This document shows positions 52,428 to 60,860 of a stretch of DNA of 64,000 nucleotides, piece by piece. The translations under genes were made by a program, and so were the position numbers. How positions within the stretch are numbered: position 1 is the stretch's first letter; each line of letters begins with the position of its first letter. This DNA is from Pseudomonas moorei. GTDB taxonomy: Bacteria > Pseudomonadota > Gammaproteobacteria > Pseudomonadales > Pseudomonadaceae. The stretch spans positions 124,001-188,000 of the forward strand of contig NZ_VZPP01000007.1 in the NCBI RefSeq assembly GCF_008801475.1. Direction: 5' to 3'. The notes under the pieces are model-generated. The model was not told the origin of the DNA, ran no database searches, and worked only from the letters and a program-made list of their open reading frames with translations.

Positions 52428-52606
52428 GTTCCACCTCTGCTTATTATTGTTGGACGTGCAGACCCCTGAGGGGAGGTGGCTTGTAGTATAGGTGGCATTA
52501 CGCCGCTGTCAGGGTGCGCCTCTGGTCCTGTGAATCAGCGCTGTTTGCCGGGGCTGAGCTAGCATGGCCAATAGGGTCCAAATCCAGTACGGGGAGGAAT
52601 GCCGCA

Positions 52607-52843
52607 ATGACTGAACGCCATCTGGTCCACAAGGAAACGCTGTCCAATGGATGCAGCATCGAGGTCAAGGCCGAAATCCTCCGGGACGGCTCGCTGGGGA
52701 TGTTCATCGGTGTTTACCGGCCGGACGGCACGGTCATTGACGAGAACCATGATCCCAAACCGCACATGATGGACATGGAGGCGGCGATGGATTGGGGTAT
52801 CGATATTGCCAAGGGCATTGGCAATAGTCAGCGGACGTTGTAG
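52607..52843 (+). CDS. Small conserved protein of unknown function
   Basis: 78 residues. It starts MTERHLVHKETLSNGCSIEV, with alternating strand-like segments (LGMFIGVYRPDGTVIDENHD) and a helical end (MDMEAAMDWGIDIAKGIG). Signal peptide and membrane helices are absent, so it is cytoplasmic. GGGGAGGAATGCCGCA precedes the ATG. No family with a known function is recognised. Confidence 0.65.
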   Translation: MTERHLVHKETLSNGCSIEVKAEILRDGSLGMFIGVYRPDGTVIDENHDPKPHMMDMEAAMDWGIDIAKGIGNSQRTL

Positions 52844-52875
52844 GGGGGCCGCACAATTGCGTAGGACACAAAGCC

Positions 52876-52949
52876 CGTAGGAGCAGGCTTGCCAGCGAAG
52901 GGGCATTCAATGACGCCAAAAGCTTCGCCGGCAAGCCAGCTCCTACAGG
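52876..52949. repeat. REP pair
   Basis: CGTAGGAGCAGGCTTGCCAG begins the left arm and GCCGGCAAGCCAGCTCCTAC ends the inverted right arm. This is a paired REP element between the small protein gene and the end of the APC permease gene. Confidence 0.75.
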
Positions 52950-52968
52950 TCGTTGAGGGGCGATGGCC

Positions 52969-54501
52969 TCAAGGCTGTTGCAGCGTTGCGCCGGTCACTC
53001 CCGTCGCGTTGGCCTTGGGTTTGGAGAACTTCCACGCATCACCCGCCGGCGCCGTGCCCTTGTCGTAAGGCTTGCCCAGCAGCATGTAGACCAGCCCGGC
53101 GCCCATCACCACCAGCGTGGTCAGGATCATCGAGTAGTTGATGTACCACGCCGCGTCGGGCGAGCGCGGCCAGACCATGTTGATGATGGCGCACACACCG
53201 TAGACCAGCGCGGCCAGGTTCACCCACAGGCCCCGGGCGCCGAGGGTGAATTGACCGTTCGGGCGCCAGCCCTTGGCCCGGGCGATCAACGCGGCGACCA
53301 CGATCAACTGGAAGGCCACGTAGATACCAATGGCCGCGAAGCCGACGATGGTGGCCACGGCATCGGCCATGAACAAACCCAGGCAGACAATCGCCGCGGG
53401 CACCAGGCCGCTGACCAGAAGGGCGAACGACGGCACATGGTTGGCCGACAGGCGCTTGAACAGCGAACTGCCGACGATCATTTCGTCGCGGGCGTAGGCG
53501 AACAACAGCCGGCTGGCCGCCGCTTGCAGGCTCAACACGCAGGAAATGAACGACACCATCACCACGGCCATGACCAGGCGCGATCCGACCGGACCGAAGG
53601 CGTTGGCCAGAATGGTGGCGACCGGGTCGGTGTCTTCACCGGCCAGGACCTTGGCCATGTCCGGCACCGAGAGGATCAGCGCCAGGCAGGCGAACATCGC
53701 CGCCGCACCACCGATGTAGATGGTCATGCGCATGGCTTTGGGAATGCGCTTGCCCGGGTTGGGCGTTTCTTCGGCGACATCGCCGCAGGCCTCGAAGCCG
53801 TAGTACTGGAACAGGCCGGCCAACGACGCCGCGAGGAACGCCGGCAGGTACGAACCATTCACCTCGAGGTTGAAGGTGTTGAACAGCACGCTGAGCGGCT
53901 GATGACGCTCGAAGATCAGCAGGTAGCCGCCGACCAGAATCGCGCCGACCAACTCGCACATAAAGCCGAACATCGCCACCCGCGCCAACAGTTTGGTGCC
54001 CACCAGGTTCAATGCGGTGGAGAGCAGGATGATCGCCAGGGCGATGAGGATGTTGGCCTCGGGACCGGGCTTGAAACCGAGCAGGATAGCCAGATACGGC
54101 CCGGCACCCACCGCGACCCCGGCGATGGTCGCGCACAAGGCCCAGGCATACACCCAGCCGACCATCCACGCCCAGCGTTTGCCCACCAACCGGCGGGCCC
54201 AGGGGTACACCCCCCCGGAAATCGGGAATTGCGACACCACCTCACCGAAGATCAAGCACACCAGCATCTGTCCGGCACCGATCAGCAGGTAGGACCAGAA
54301 CATTGGCGGGCCACCAGCGGCCAGGCACAAACCGAACAGGGTATAGACGCCGACGACCGGCGACAGGTAGGTAAAACCCAGGGAAAAGTTCTCCCACAGG
54401 CTCATGCTGCGATTGAAGTCCGAACTGTAGCCGAGGGCGCGGAGCTGTTCCGCATCCTGATCGGCGCTGACGCTTGCACGCGCGTTAGGTGAGCCACTCA
54501 T
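52969..54501 (-). CDS. APC-family amino acid/amine permease
   Basis: 510 residues with about twelve helices. The N-terminal LGYSSDFNRSMSLWENFSLGFTYLSPVVGVY and the loop GEVVSQFPISGGVYPWARRLVGKR are typical of the amino-acid/choline/GABA (ACT) branch of the APC superfamily. It lies 179 bp downstream of the N-demethylase operon on the same strand, across a REP pair, and probably imports the methylated amine or an amino-acid derivative used there. The exact substrate is unknown. Confidence 0.85.
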   Translation of the reverse strand: MSGSPNARASVSADQDAEQLRALGYSSDFNRSMSLWENFSLGFTYLSPVVGVYTLFGLCLAAGGPPMFWSYLLIGAGQMLVCLIFGEVVSQFPISGGVYPWARRLVGKRWAWMVGWVYAWALCATIAGVAVGAGPYLAILLGFKPGPEANILIALAIILLSTALNLVGTKLLARVAMFGFMCELVGAILVGGYLLIFERHQPLSVLFNTFNLEVNGSYLPAFLAASLAGLFQYYGFEACGDVAEETPNPGKRIPKAMRMTIYIGGAAAMFACLALILSVPDMAKVLAGEDTDPVATILANAFGPVGSRLVMAVVMVSFISCVLSLQAAASRLLFAYARDEMIVGSSLFKRLSANHVPSFALLVSGLVPAAIVCLGLFMADAVATIVGFAAIGIYVAFQLIVVAALIARAKGWRPNGQFTLGARGLWVNLAALVYGVCAIINMVWPRSPDAAWYINYSMILTTLVVMGAGLVYMLLGKPYDKGTAPAGDAWKFSKPKANATGVTGATLQQP

Positions 54502-54599
54502 GTTATTTCCTCATTATCAATGGCAGTGATTAAGGCTGGCGGGCTGGGCCGCTCTTGCTCCTGTGGAGCTTGTTGTTCTGTTCGCTGCACATCCGACCC

Positions 54600-54666
54600 G
54601 TGGGAGCCGGCTTGCCAGCGATGGCGTTTTCATGGACGCCTTCGCCGGCAAGCCGGGCTCCTGCGA
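54600..54666. repeat. REP pair
   Basis: GTGGGAGCCGGCTTGCCAGC opens the left arm and GCCGGCAAGCCGGGCTCCTG closes the right arm. It lies between the APC permease and the DUF3445 gene, inside a presumed operon, where it may separate mRNA stability of the two parts. Confidence 0.75.
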
Positions 54667-54680
54667 AGGGCGGTTGCGAT

Positions 54681-55721
54681 TCAAGCCTGCTGCTTCACTT
54701 CGCTGTCGCGCCCGTCGTCGTACTGCGAAAGCCACTCGACCGCCGCGTCGCGGTAGCGACTGAAGCCCTTGTAGTCGACCAGTTGCTGGTTCAGGTCGCG
54801 CAGCACCCGATGCATGCGTCGGGCCCAGGCCGGGTTGGTGGCGATGTCTTCGAGGCTGAGCAGGTAGGTGCGGATCGGGAAGACGATGGCGTTGCTGCGC
54901 GGCAAGCGATGCAGGGGCTGCAACTCGATGCGCAGGTAAACCAGCTTGCCGGCGTTCTGCGCGGTCACGAGGGTCCGGTCCGGCGCCCATTCCGGCAGGC
55001 TTTCGGCCGAGACTTCGAGGCGCGGGTTGACCGTCAGCGACCAGTTCAGGCGGCGAACCGGATGCCCGGTGCGCAGGCGCAACAGGAACTTCAGCGCCCG
55101 GTCGAGCATGCCGATTTCCTTCACCAGCGGCACCGGGCCGTGGAACTCTTCCCAGCTCATGCCGAGGTTGAAACGCAGGGAATAATCGGCGCGCTGGGTA
55201 GCGATGCCCGCGCCCCAGTACAGCGTGCCGTCGCGCTCCTCCTGCAATACCCAGTCGCCCTGGGCCTGGCGGGTCACGTACTCCATCGGCTCGTAGGGCA
55301 GGGTGGCCGGATCGCCGAAGGTGAAGCGGTCGTCGATGTCCAGCAGGCGGTTGGTCCAGTGCCACTGGCGGCCTTCACGCTCCAGGCTGAAGTACTGCGG
55401 GTAGTCCCGGGCGTAGGATTCCATGATCAGTTCCAGCAAGTCCCACTGCGCTTCCATCATGTGCGGCGCCGAGACGTAATGCATGCCGGGGTCTTTCTCC
55501 AGGGTGATCGCCCGGTCACGGCATTCGCTGATGTAGTGCTCGTCGATATCGAATGCGGCGCGGAATGCACCGTCCCCCACCGAGACATGGGGCTCGAGGT
55601 TCATCGAGTACATGTAGTCGTCATCGGGGAACGGGAAGGGCGCGCGGGCGATGGTTTCCGGGCTGTTGGCGAAGGTGTAGTCGTCGCGGTAGGTTTCGTC
55701 GGGATTGAATTGGATATTCAT
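54681..55721 (-). CDS. Heme-dependent oxidative N-demethylase alpha-subunit-like protein (DUF3445)
   Basis: About 346 residues of the DUF3445 (HODM alpha-like) family. Landmarks are ARAPFPFPDDDYMYSMNLEP at the start, RDRAITLEKDPGMHYVSAPH and MEAQWDLLELIMESYARDYP in the middle, and FPIRTYLLSLEDIATNPAWA near the end. The characterised relative is the PAS-fold heme subunit of an oxidative N-demethylase from Pseudomonas that acts on dimethylamine-type substrates. The two upstream genes would supply the reductase and the remaining subunit. The ATG is at 55721; the frame upstream is not used. Confidence 0.83.
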   Translation of the reverse strand: MNIQFNPDETYRDDYTFANSPETIARAPFPFPDDDYMYSMNLEPHVSVGDGAFRAAFDIDEHYISECRDRAITLEKDPGMHYVSAPHMMEAQWDLLELIMESYARDYPQYFSLEREGRQWHWTNRLLDIDDRFTFGDPATLPYEPMEYVTRQAQGDWVLQEERDGTLYWGAGIATQRADYSLRFNLGMSWEEFHGPVPLVKEIGMLDRALKFLLRLRTGHPVRRLNWSLTVNPRLEVSAESLPEWAPDRTLVTAQNAGKLVYLRIELQPLHRLPRSNAIVFPIRTYLLSLEDIATNPAWARRMHRVLRDLNQQLVDYKGFSRYRDAAVEWLSQYDDGRDSEVKQQA

Positions 55722-55738
55722 TGTTTTTTCTCCGTCGA

Positions 55739-56707
55739 TCAGAGGTCGATGACCAGGCGATTGCACTTGGCGCGAGATACGCAGGGCATGATTTTCTTGC
55801 AGCTGGTTTTGTCCTCGTCGGACAGCCAGTCATCGGTGTGCAGCAGCTCGCCGTCGAGTTCCAGCACCTCGGTTTCGCAGTGGCCACAGGCACCGCCGCG
55901 GCACAGGTAGGGCATGCTGTACCCGGCCGCTTCCACGGCTTCGAGCATGGTCTGGTCGGGCGAAACCTCGATGGTCGCGCCGCTGCGGCCGAGGGTGAAA
56001 CTGAAGGCCTCGCCGCCGCTGCTCTGCTCCAGGAATCGTTCGAAGTGCACGTGGCTGTCGGTCCAGCCCAGGTCACGGGCAACGGCCAGGGTGGCATCGA
56101 TCATGCTGTCCGGGCCGCACGCGTAAACGTGGCTGCCGAGCGTGCGATCAGCCAGTACCTGGCCGATGTCCATGCGCGCTTCGATGCCTTTGCGGTACAG
56201 GTGCACCCGCTCGCCATAGGTCGCCCGCAACTCTTTGCCGAGCCGCGCATGTTCTTCGCCGCGCACTGCGTAGTGCAGCTCGAACGGCACCTTGCTCAGG
56301 CGCAGCTCTTCCAGTTGGGAAATCACCGGGGTAATGCCGACGCCACCAGCGATGAACAGATGCAGGCGTGCCTGTTTGATCAGCGGGAACAGGTTGACCG
56401 GCGGCGTGACTTCGATCAGATCGCCTTCCTTGACGCTGTCGTGCAGGGCCACCGAGCCGCCGCGACCGCTCTCTACCCGACGCACGGCAATCTGGTAGCT
56501 GCTGGTGTCGTAGGGCGAACTCAGCAGCGAGTAAGGGTTGCGCAAGGTGTTGCGGCCATTGGCGATCAGCACCACCACATGACTGCCACCGGAGAACGCC
56601 GGCAGGTGCTCGCCGGTCGGTGAGACCAGGGTGAAGCGCTTGATTTCCGGGGTCACCGCTTCGATTCGGGCCACGCGCAGATTCAAAGTCCCAGTGTTCT
56701 GGCTCAT
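55739..56707 (-). CDS. PDR/VanB-type ferredoxin oxidoreductase
   Basis: About 322 residues. The order is a flavin-binding barrel (SGGSHVVVLI, then RNPYSLLSSPYD), an NAD-binding domain (LFIAGGVGITPVISQL, YACGPDSMIDATL) and a C-terminal plant-type [2Fe-2S] domain (CRGGACGHCETEV and a later Cys). It feeds electrons from NAD(P)H to the heme oxygenase subunit next door. The ATG at 56707 overlaps the stop of the upstream DmmA-like gene, and the DUF3445 gene follows after 17 bp. Confidence 0.87.
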   Translation of the reverse strand: MSQNTGTLNLRVARIEAVTPEIKRFTLVSPTGEHLPAFSGGSHVVVLIANGRNTLRNPYSLLSSPYDTSSYQIAVRRVESGRGGSVALHDSVKEGDLIEVTPPVNLFPLIKQARLHLFIAGGVGITPVISQLEELRLSKVPFELHYAVRGEEHARLGKELRATYGERVHLYRKGIEARMDIGQVLADRTLGSHVYACGPDSMIDATLAVARDLGWTDSHVHFERFLEQSSGGEAFSFTLGRSGATIEVSPDQTMLEAVEAAGYSMPYLCRGGACGHCETEVLELDGELLHTDDWLSDEDKTSCKKIMPCVSRAKCNRLVIDL

Positions 56708-57306
56708 GTGTCGAGCTCCTCGGCGGGCGGCAGTTCGCCCGGTACTTCGGCATCGGCCTTGACCGCCTGAAACGCGGCCAGCCGCCGGGAATAGTGGTCG
56801 CGCACCACCAGCGTCAGACTGCAACCAGGGCAGTCGTAGACGCGTTGGGTGACGTTTTCGGTGTAGGTATCGCAGTGCACGCACCAGACCCGGCGCACCA
56901 GCGTGCCGGAGTGTTCGCGCAGTACTTCGTCTCGATTTAGGTCAAAGCGAGTGGCCACTTGCATGGCGCTGCCGAGGAAACTTTCGGACCCGGCCAGGTA
57001 AAGTCGAGTGCCCATGCGCGCATCGAAGAGCAGGTCGTTCAGGGCGTCGATCAACGCCTGGTTGCTGGCGAACAGCTCCAATTGATGGCCTGGGTGCTGC
57101 TGTAACCGGGCGAGAAAGTCCTGGCCGGAAAAGGACTCCCGGGTGTACAGCAAGGTAATGGGCCGGTCCAGCCCGGCCATCTCGTCGAGCAGGCGCAACA
57201 TGGCGCGCCCGCCACTGCCTTGCCCTGCAATGATGTGCCGCGTACCGCCCGGCAGCGGTTGCAGCCGGTCATAGACTGGCCGGCTTTTGATCCCGGTGAT
57301 CAGCAT
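56704..57306 (-). CDS. dmmA: DmmA-family subunit of dimethylamine monooxygenase-type enzyme
   Basis: 200 residues. The N-terminal half has a Rossmann-like look (HIIAGQGSGGRAMLRLLDEMA, then GTRLYLAGSESFLGSAMQVA). The C-terminal part carries WCVHC and CPGC, a zinc-ribbon or rubredoxin-like CxxC pair. This combination is what I know as the DmmA family of dimethylamine monooxygenase. It is the first gene of the operon, 86 bp after a sigma-54 promoter. The subunit's exact role is not settled. Confidence 0.75.
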   Translation of the reverse strand: MLITGIKSRPVYDRLQPLPGGTRHIIAGQGSGGRAMLRLLDEMAGLDRPITLLYTRESFSGQDFLARLQQHPGHQLELFASNQALIDALNDLLFDARMGTRLYLAGSESFLGSAMQVATRFDLNRDEVLREHSGTLVRRVWCVHCDTYTENVTQRVYDCPGCSLTLVVRDHYSRRLAAFQAVKADAEVPGELPPAEELDT

Positions 57307-57391
57307 TCTTGTTATTCCTCCTGACTATCGGCTCGGCTGTTGAAAGCCGGCTGTGATGCAAAGCCCAACGACGGTGGGTTGCGATAGCAGG

Positions 57392-57408
57392 AGCACAGGG
57401 CGTGCCAG
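57392..57408 (-). promoter_or_regulatory. Sigma-54 promoter of the N-demethylase operon
   Basis: On the minus strand CTGGCACG-CCCT-GTGCT matches the -24/-12 consensus (C/T)TGGCACG-N4-TTGC(A/T) at all but one position and has correct GG-GC spacing. It lies 86 bp ahead of the dmmA-like gene, and a sigma-54 activator gene lies just upstream. The A/T-rich stretch at 57410-57455 is suitable for an IHF bend. The 57307-57575 gap holds no gene. Confidence 0.8.
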
Positions 57409-57491
57409 TTATTTAAGGTGTTGAATTTAAAGGGTTTATTGATTGTTTTTCGGTGGGGTACAGGCAAAAGTAACTGGATTTGTAGGCGTTT

Positions 57492-57513
57492 TTGCAGCAC
57501 GTCGATGCAGCAA
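57492..57513. promoter_or_regulatory. Candidate upstream activator site
   Basis: TTGCAGCA (57492-57499), 6-bp spacer, TGCAGCAA (57506-57513): an inverted repeat matching at 7 of 8 positions per arm. It is about 90 bp upstream of the -24 element, the usual place for a sigma-54 activator site. Confidence 0.5.
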
Positions 57514-57522
57514 GGAACCTCC

Positions 57523-57552
57523 CTGCAGGCGCTGGCAAGCCAGCGCCTGCAG
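57523..57552. repeat. Perfect 14-bp inverted repeat with 2-bp centre
   Basis: CTGCAGGCGCTGGC (57523-57536), AA, GCCAGCGCCTGCAG (57539-57552). It lies 23 bp after the stop of the sigma-54 activator gene. No T-run follows on either strand. It could be a transcript end, a REP derivative, or a second protein site beside the activator site at 57492. Confidence 0.7.
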
Positions 57553-57575
57553 GACGGTGTTTACAGCCTTTGAGG

Positions 57576-59012
57576 TCAGTCACGCTGCAATTTGCGAATC
57601 AGCGTGCCGATGTCGATACCCAGATGCTGCGCCGCCTTGCGTTTGCTCCCGCACAGCTCCACGGCCTGGAGGATGACCTGGCGTTCGAACTGCTGGACCT
57701 GAAGCTTGAGGTTCTGCTCGAGGCTTTGATCCGGGCCGTTCTCCGCCTCTGCGGGTTTGAAACGCTGCTGCAAAGGTGCCGGGTGCAACAGTTCAGCCGG
57801 CAAATGATGCTCCTGCGCCTCATCGTCGGCGAGGACCGCCAGGCGTTCGAAAATATTCACCAGTTCGCGAATATTGCCCGGGAAGTCATAACCCATCAGG
57901 CGCTTGCGGCAACCGGCCGACAGGCTCAAGGAAGGTTCGCGATCTCCGTTGATGCGGCTGAGCAGGATGTCGATGAGGAACGGCAAGTCATCACGATGCT
58001 GGCGCAGGGGGGGAATTTCCACGGGCAACACGGCCAGGCGATAGTAGAGATCGGCACGAAATTCACCGGTGCTTACCAGATGGCGCAGGTCCTTGTTGGT
58101 GGCGGCAATCACTTGCACCTGCACGGTTTTGCTCAGGGGCGAGCCGACTGACTGAATGGTGCTGTCTTCGAGAAACTTCAGCAGTTTGGCCTGCACATGC
58201 AGCGGAATCTCGCCGATTTCGTCGAGGAACAGTGTCCCGCCGGATGCCGCCTCGATATAGCCTTGCTTGCCGCCTTGCAACGCACCGGTAAACGCGCCGC
58301 GCTCATAGCCGAACATTTCCGACTCGAACAGGCTTTCGGGAATGCTCCCGCAGTTGACGTGAATGAATGGCCGATCGCCCCAACCAGCGGCTCGGTGAAT
58401 GTGGCGGGCAATCGCCGTCTTGCCGACGCCGGGCTCACCCAGGAGCAACAGCCGCGCGCGTCGGCGGAAGGCACGCACGCCGGTGTCGGCGATGCTCGAC
58501 AGCTGCGGTGAGAGGTGCAGGGCGCTGTCCTGTGGGTCGCGCAGGCCTTGCGGCTCCAGGGGGCGGCTGCCGAGCGCTGCCCGGCGCGGCGGCTGGCTGC
58601 CGTCGAAGTCCTTCTGGGTCAGCATCCGGAACGGTTTTTCGTAGGCGCCGGTGGGAATCGCGTGGGTGCTGCTGAGTAGCACGCGTCCTTCCCGGGAGCG
58701 GGTCAGGGCGCTGTTGCCACCGCGATTGAGGGCGGTCAGCAAGTCGTCGTAATTCAAGGCCGAACGCTGGAAAAATTCAGTCTCGGGCAAGCCGATCGCT
58801 TGCTGCTTCGACAGGCGGTTGACGCGCTCGGCGGCAAGGTTGAGAAAGCGCACCCGGCCTTCACCGTCGGTGACGATCAAGGCTTCACTGAAGCTGTCGA
58901 GCAACGCGTGCAACGCCGGGGTTTCCAGCAAGGCACCCAGCACCTCGCTGCTGGCATTGACCGAAGAGCGCATACCCATTTGCAACGAGGGTGGCAGGTT
59001 CGAGTCTTTCAT
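57576..59012 (-). CDS. Sigma-54-dependent transcriptional activator (PAS-AAA-Fis)
   Basis: About 478 residues. A PAS-like domain at about residues 30-120 ([32 protein letters not shown]) is followed by the AAA+ core: Walker A GEPGVGKT, the sigma-54 contact loop GAFTGA and Walker [12 protein letters not shown]. The C-terminus is a Fis-type helix-turn-helix ([24 protein letters not shown]). It almost certainly activates the sigma-54 promoter at 57392, through the site near 57492. The ATG at 59012 overlaps the stop of the PAS protein gene. Confidence 0.9.
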   Translation of the reverse strand: MKDSNLPPSLQMGMRSSVNASSEVLGALLETPALHALLDSFSEALIVTDGEGRVRFLNLAAERVNRLSKQQAIGLPETEFFQRSALNYDDLLTALNRGGNSALTRSREGRVLLSSTHAIPTGAYEKPFRMLTQKDFDGSQPPRRAALGSRPLEPQGLRDPQDSALHLSPQLSSIADTGVRAFRRRARLLLLGEPGVGKTAIARHIHRAAGWGDRPFIHVNCGSIPESLFESEMFGYERGAFTGALQGGKQGYIEAASGGTLFLDEIGEIPLHVQAKLLKFLEDSTIQSVGSPLSKTVQVQVIAATNKDLRHLVSTGEFRADLYYRLAVLPVEIPPLRQHRDDLPFLIDILLSRINGDREPSLSLSAGCRKRLMGYDFPGNIRELVNIFERLAVLADDEAQEHHLPAELLHPAPLQQRFKPAEAENGPDQSLEQNLKLQVQQFERQVILQAVELCGSKRKAAQHLGIDIGTLIRKLQRD

Positions 59013-60139
59013 GGGTGCAACTCTTCGACGCGGCGAACGCCCTGGCTTTCGCGAAAGACCGCGACCCGCCATGCCACGCCCTCGCGAACCAGAATGCGCG
59101 AGCAATGCACGTTGAAATGGCGCTCGCGTCCGCGCAGGTCCGGCAGGGGCAGGTTGTGCCAGGTGCGTTCCGGCAAGGCCATGTCCAGCAGCAAGCGCGC
59201 GATACCGGCGCCATGGGAAATGCCGAAGGTGTCTTCAAAAGCCGCGTTACGCCATTGCGGTTGCAAGTGTTCATCGATCACCAGCACGGCGTCGGGCACC
59301 GCATCGAACACCCGGCGCAAGGCATCGATGCGCTGCTCGGCGTCATGCTGCATGCGCAGTTCCTGGCTGACGTCGCGAATACTGCCCCACATCCGCAGCA
59401 GTTGGCCGTTGACGATGGTCGCCCGTACATCGTTCTCGACATAGGCCGGCGAGCCATCGTGGCGGCGATCCACCGAGAGCGCGCAGTCGACGCTGAAACC
59501 GGACTCGATCAAGCGCCGCACGAACTCTTCGTTGGCCGGGCTGCGCGGCCAGTAAAGGCGCACCGGCTGCTGGTTGAAGTCGACATCCGACGGCATTTCA
59601 TAGACCTCGGCCATGGCACGGTTGCACAAGCGCCAGTGGGAGTCGTTTTCGAACACCTGGCGGACTATTTCATCCGGGGAATTGTGGATGTCCACTGCTT
59701 CGGCGAACTCGATGCACCAGTACGCCACCTTCGCGCTCTGCAGCATCTGGCTCATCACTTCATTGGCGTTGTGCATTTCCCGCAGCCGATGGCCCAGGGA
59801 TCCGAGGGGGATTTTCAGCAAGTGCAGGCGCGCCGGCTGTACCGAGCGCCACTCCAGCAATCCACTGGCGATCACGTGCAGCAGGCCACCGTTGTGACGA
59901 ATCAGGGTGAGCTCCAGGCTGTGGATCTGTTCGTCCGCTGGCGGGTTGGCAAACAATGCTTGTACGGTGCGCACCGACTCGACACTGAAAATGCGTTCGA
60001 TCGGTTGAGACAGCAGCTCTTCAAGCGCATAACCCAATTGATCGCTCAGGCTGGCGGACAGGTTGAGCAGTTCCCCGTCGGCACTGACGGTGCTTGCAAG
60101 AGGCTGGGCTTTTCTGGCCAGCAAATTCAGGATATCCAT
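59009..60139 (-). CDS. PAS-domain sensor protein, partner of the sigma-54 activator
   Basis: 376 residues without kinase or output domains. At least two PAS-like units are visible: residues about 10-110 (STVSADGELLNLSASLSDQLGYALEELL) and about 265-360 (RRVFDAVPDAVLVIDEHLQPQWRNAAFEDTFG). The middle contains VEDVSQELR-like linker text (GSIRDVSQELRMQHDAEQRI), typical of a PAC end. Translation is coupled to the activator gene (ATGA overlap). It may sense the amine, oxygen or redox state and modulate the activator by direct contact, an inference from gene pairing only. Confidence 0.75.
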   Translation of the reverse strand: MDILNLLARKAQPLASTVSADGELLNLSASLSDQLGYALEELLSQPIERIFSVESVRTVQALFANPPADEQIHSLELTLIRHNGGLLHVIASGLLEWRSVQPARLHLLKIPLGSLGHRLREMHNANEVMSQMLQSAKVAYWCIEFAEAVDIHNSPDEIVRQVFENDSHWRLCNRAMAEVYEMPSDVDFNQQPVRLYWPRSPANEEFVRRLIESGFSVDCALSVDRRHDGSPAYVENDVRATIVNGQLLRMWGSIRDVSQELRMQHDAEQRIDALRRVFDAVPDAVLVIDEHLQPQWRNAAFEDTFGISHGAGIARLLLDMALPERTWHNLPLPDLRGRERHFNVHCSRILVREGVAWRVAVFRESQGVRRVEELHP

Positions 60140-60448
60140 CGGTGGATCGGCTCGATTCGGCTAAGGGGTGGAGAAAGACGGGGCATTTCGCATGCCAATC
60201 TCGACAGCCACAAAACAGGGCATAGGGGAGAGACCGCTTCTCGAAGGGTGCTGCAGTTTTGCAGATATGTGTGCATTTGCGCAGCACTTGAGTCGAGTTT
60301 AAGGGCAATGCCAGGGCAGGCGGAATCTATCCGATGAGTGACGAAATCAAGGTAGGCGGGCAATAGCATTTTTCCGTCCTGCCACCTGTTTGGCAGGATG
60401 AAATCGGTCTAAAAACACCGGTCCGGGCGCCGAGGGCTTTGCTACTCT

Positions 60449-60701
60449 GAAGGTGTAGGTGATGACGCAGACTGATGCGCAAGCGGATAGCGAGGAGGCG
60501 TGGGGCGCGCTCCGAAGGGTACACGGTTAGAAAGATCTCCGCGCTGAGATCCAGCCCTTATGCCGTGTGAAGCAGGACAGTACTTTTAGCTACAAGATGG
60601 TTCCATGACTGTTCTGTGGGAGGCCTGATAAACCTTGTAAGCCAGAGACCAGCGCTGGCCACCTACTTGATCTTCGAAGCCCGCCTTGAGCGGGCTTTTT
60701 A
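60449..60701 (+). ncRNA. Candidate structured non-coding RNA
   Basis: No convincing reading frame, but dense complementary segments end in an intrinsic terminator. GTGTA (60453-60457) pairs with TACAC (60520-60524), enclosing GGAG/CTCC (60494-60497/60510-60513). GATCTC/GAGATC forms a second hairpin (60534-60551). CAGGACAGT (60573-60581) pairs with ACTGTTCTG (60608-60616). GCTACAAG (60589-60596) can instead pair with CTTGTAAGC (60634-60642). CCAGCGCTGG is self-complementary at 60649-60658. TGCTACTCT at 60440-60448 is an extended -10-like element. I do not recognise a known RNA family. Confidence 0.45.
60680..60701 (+). terminator. Intrinsic terminator of the candidate ncRNA
   Basis: GCCCGC (60680-60685), CTTGA loop, GCGGGC (60691-60696), TTTTT (60697-60701). 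This is a textbook terminator with no protein gene upstream on this strand, which implies a non-coding transcript. Confidence 0.85.
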
Positions 60702-60732
60702 ATGGAGTTCACAAAATCCCGAGCAGTGCTCC

Positions 60733-60833
60733 TGTAGGAGCCAGCCTGCTGGCGATGGACCCGAATGCGCCGCGTTTAACCAGGACATGCGCGTCATCGT
60801 TAACGACCTTCGCCAGCAAGCTGGCTCCTACAA
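60733..60833. repeat. REP pair
   Basis: TGTAGGAGCCAGCCTGCTGG at the left and GCCAGCAAGCTGGCTCCTAC at the right are inverted partners about 60 bp apart. GCGCATGTC/GTTAACGATG-like inner sequence also shows symmetry. It is located downstream of ohr. Confidence 0.7.
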
Positions 60834-60860
60834 GGACCGTGCCCGTGCTGGCGTATGCGG

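Noticed and set aside
52963..54492. A 509-codon plus-strand frame opposite the APC permease
   Set aside because: It mirrors the permease codons and is rich in His, Gln, Arg and Gly, as expected for an antisense shadow; the permease has proper membrane helices.
60733..60833. Repeated inverted units that could suggest a CRISPR array
   Set aside because: They are two inverted arms of a REP pair, not direct repeats with regular spacers; no cas genes are present anywhere in the window.
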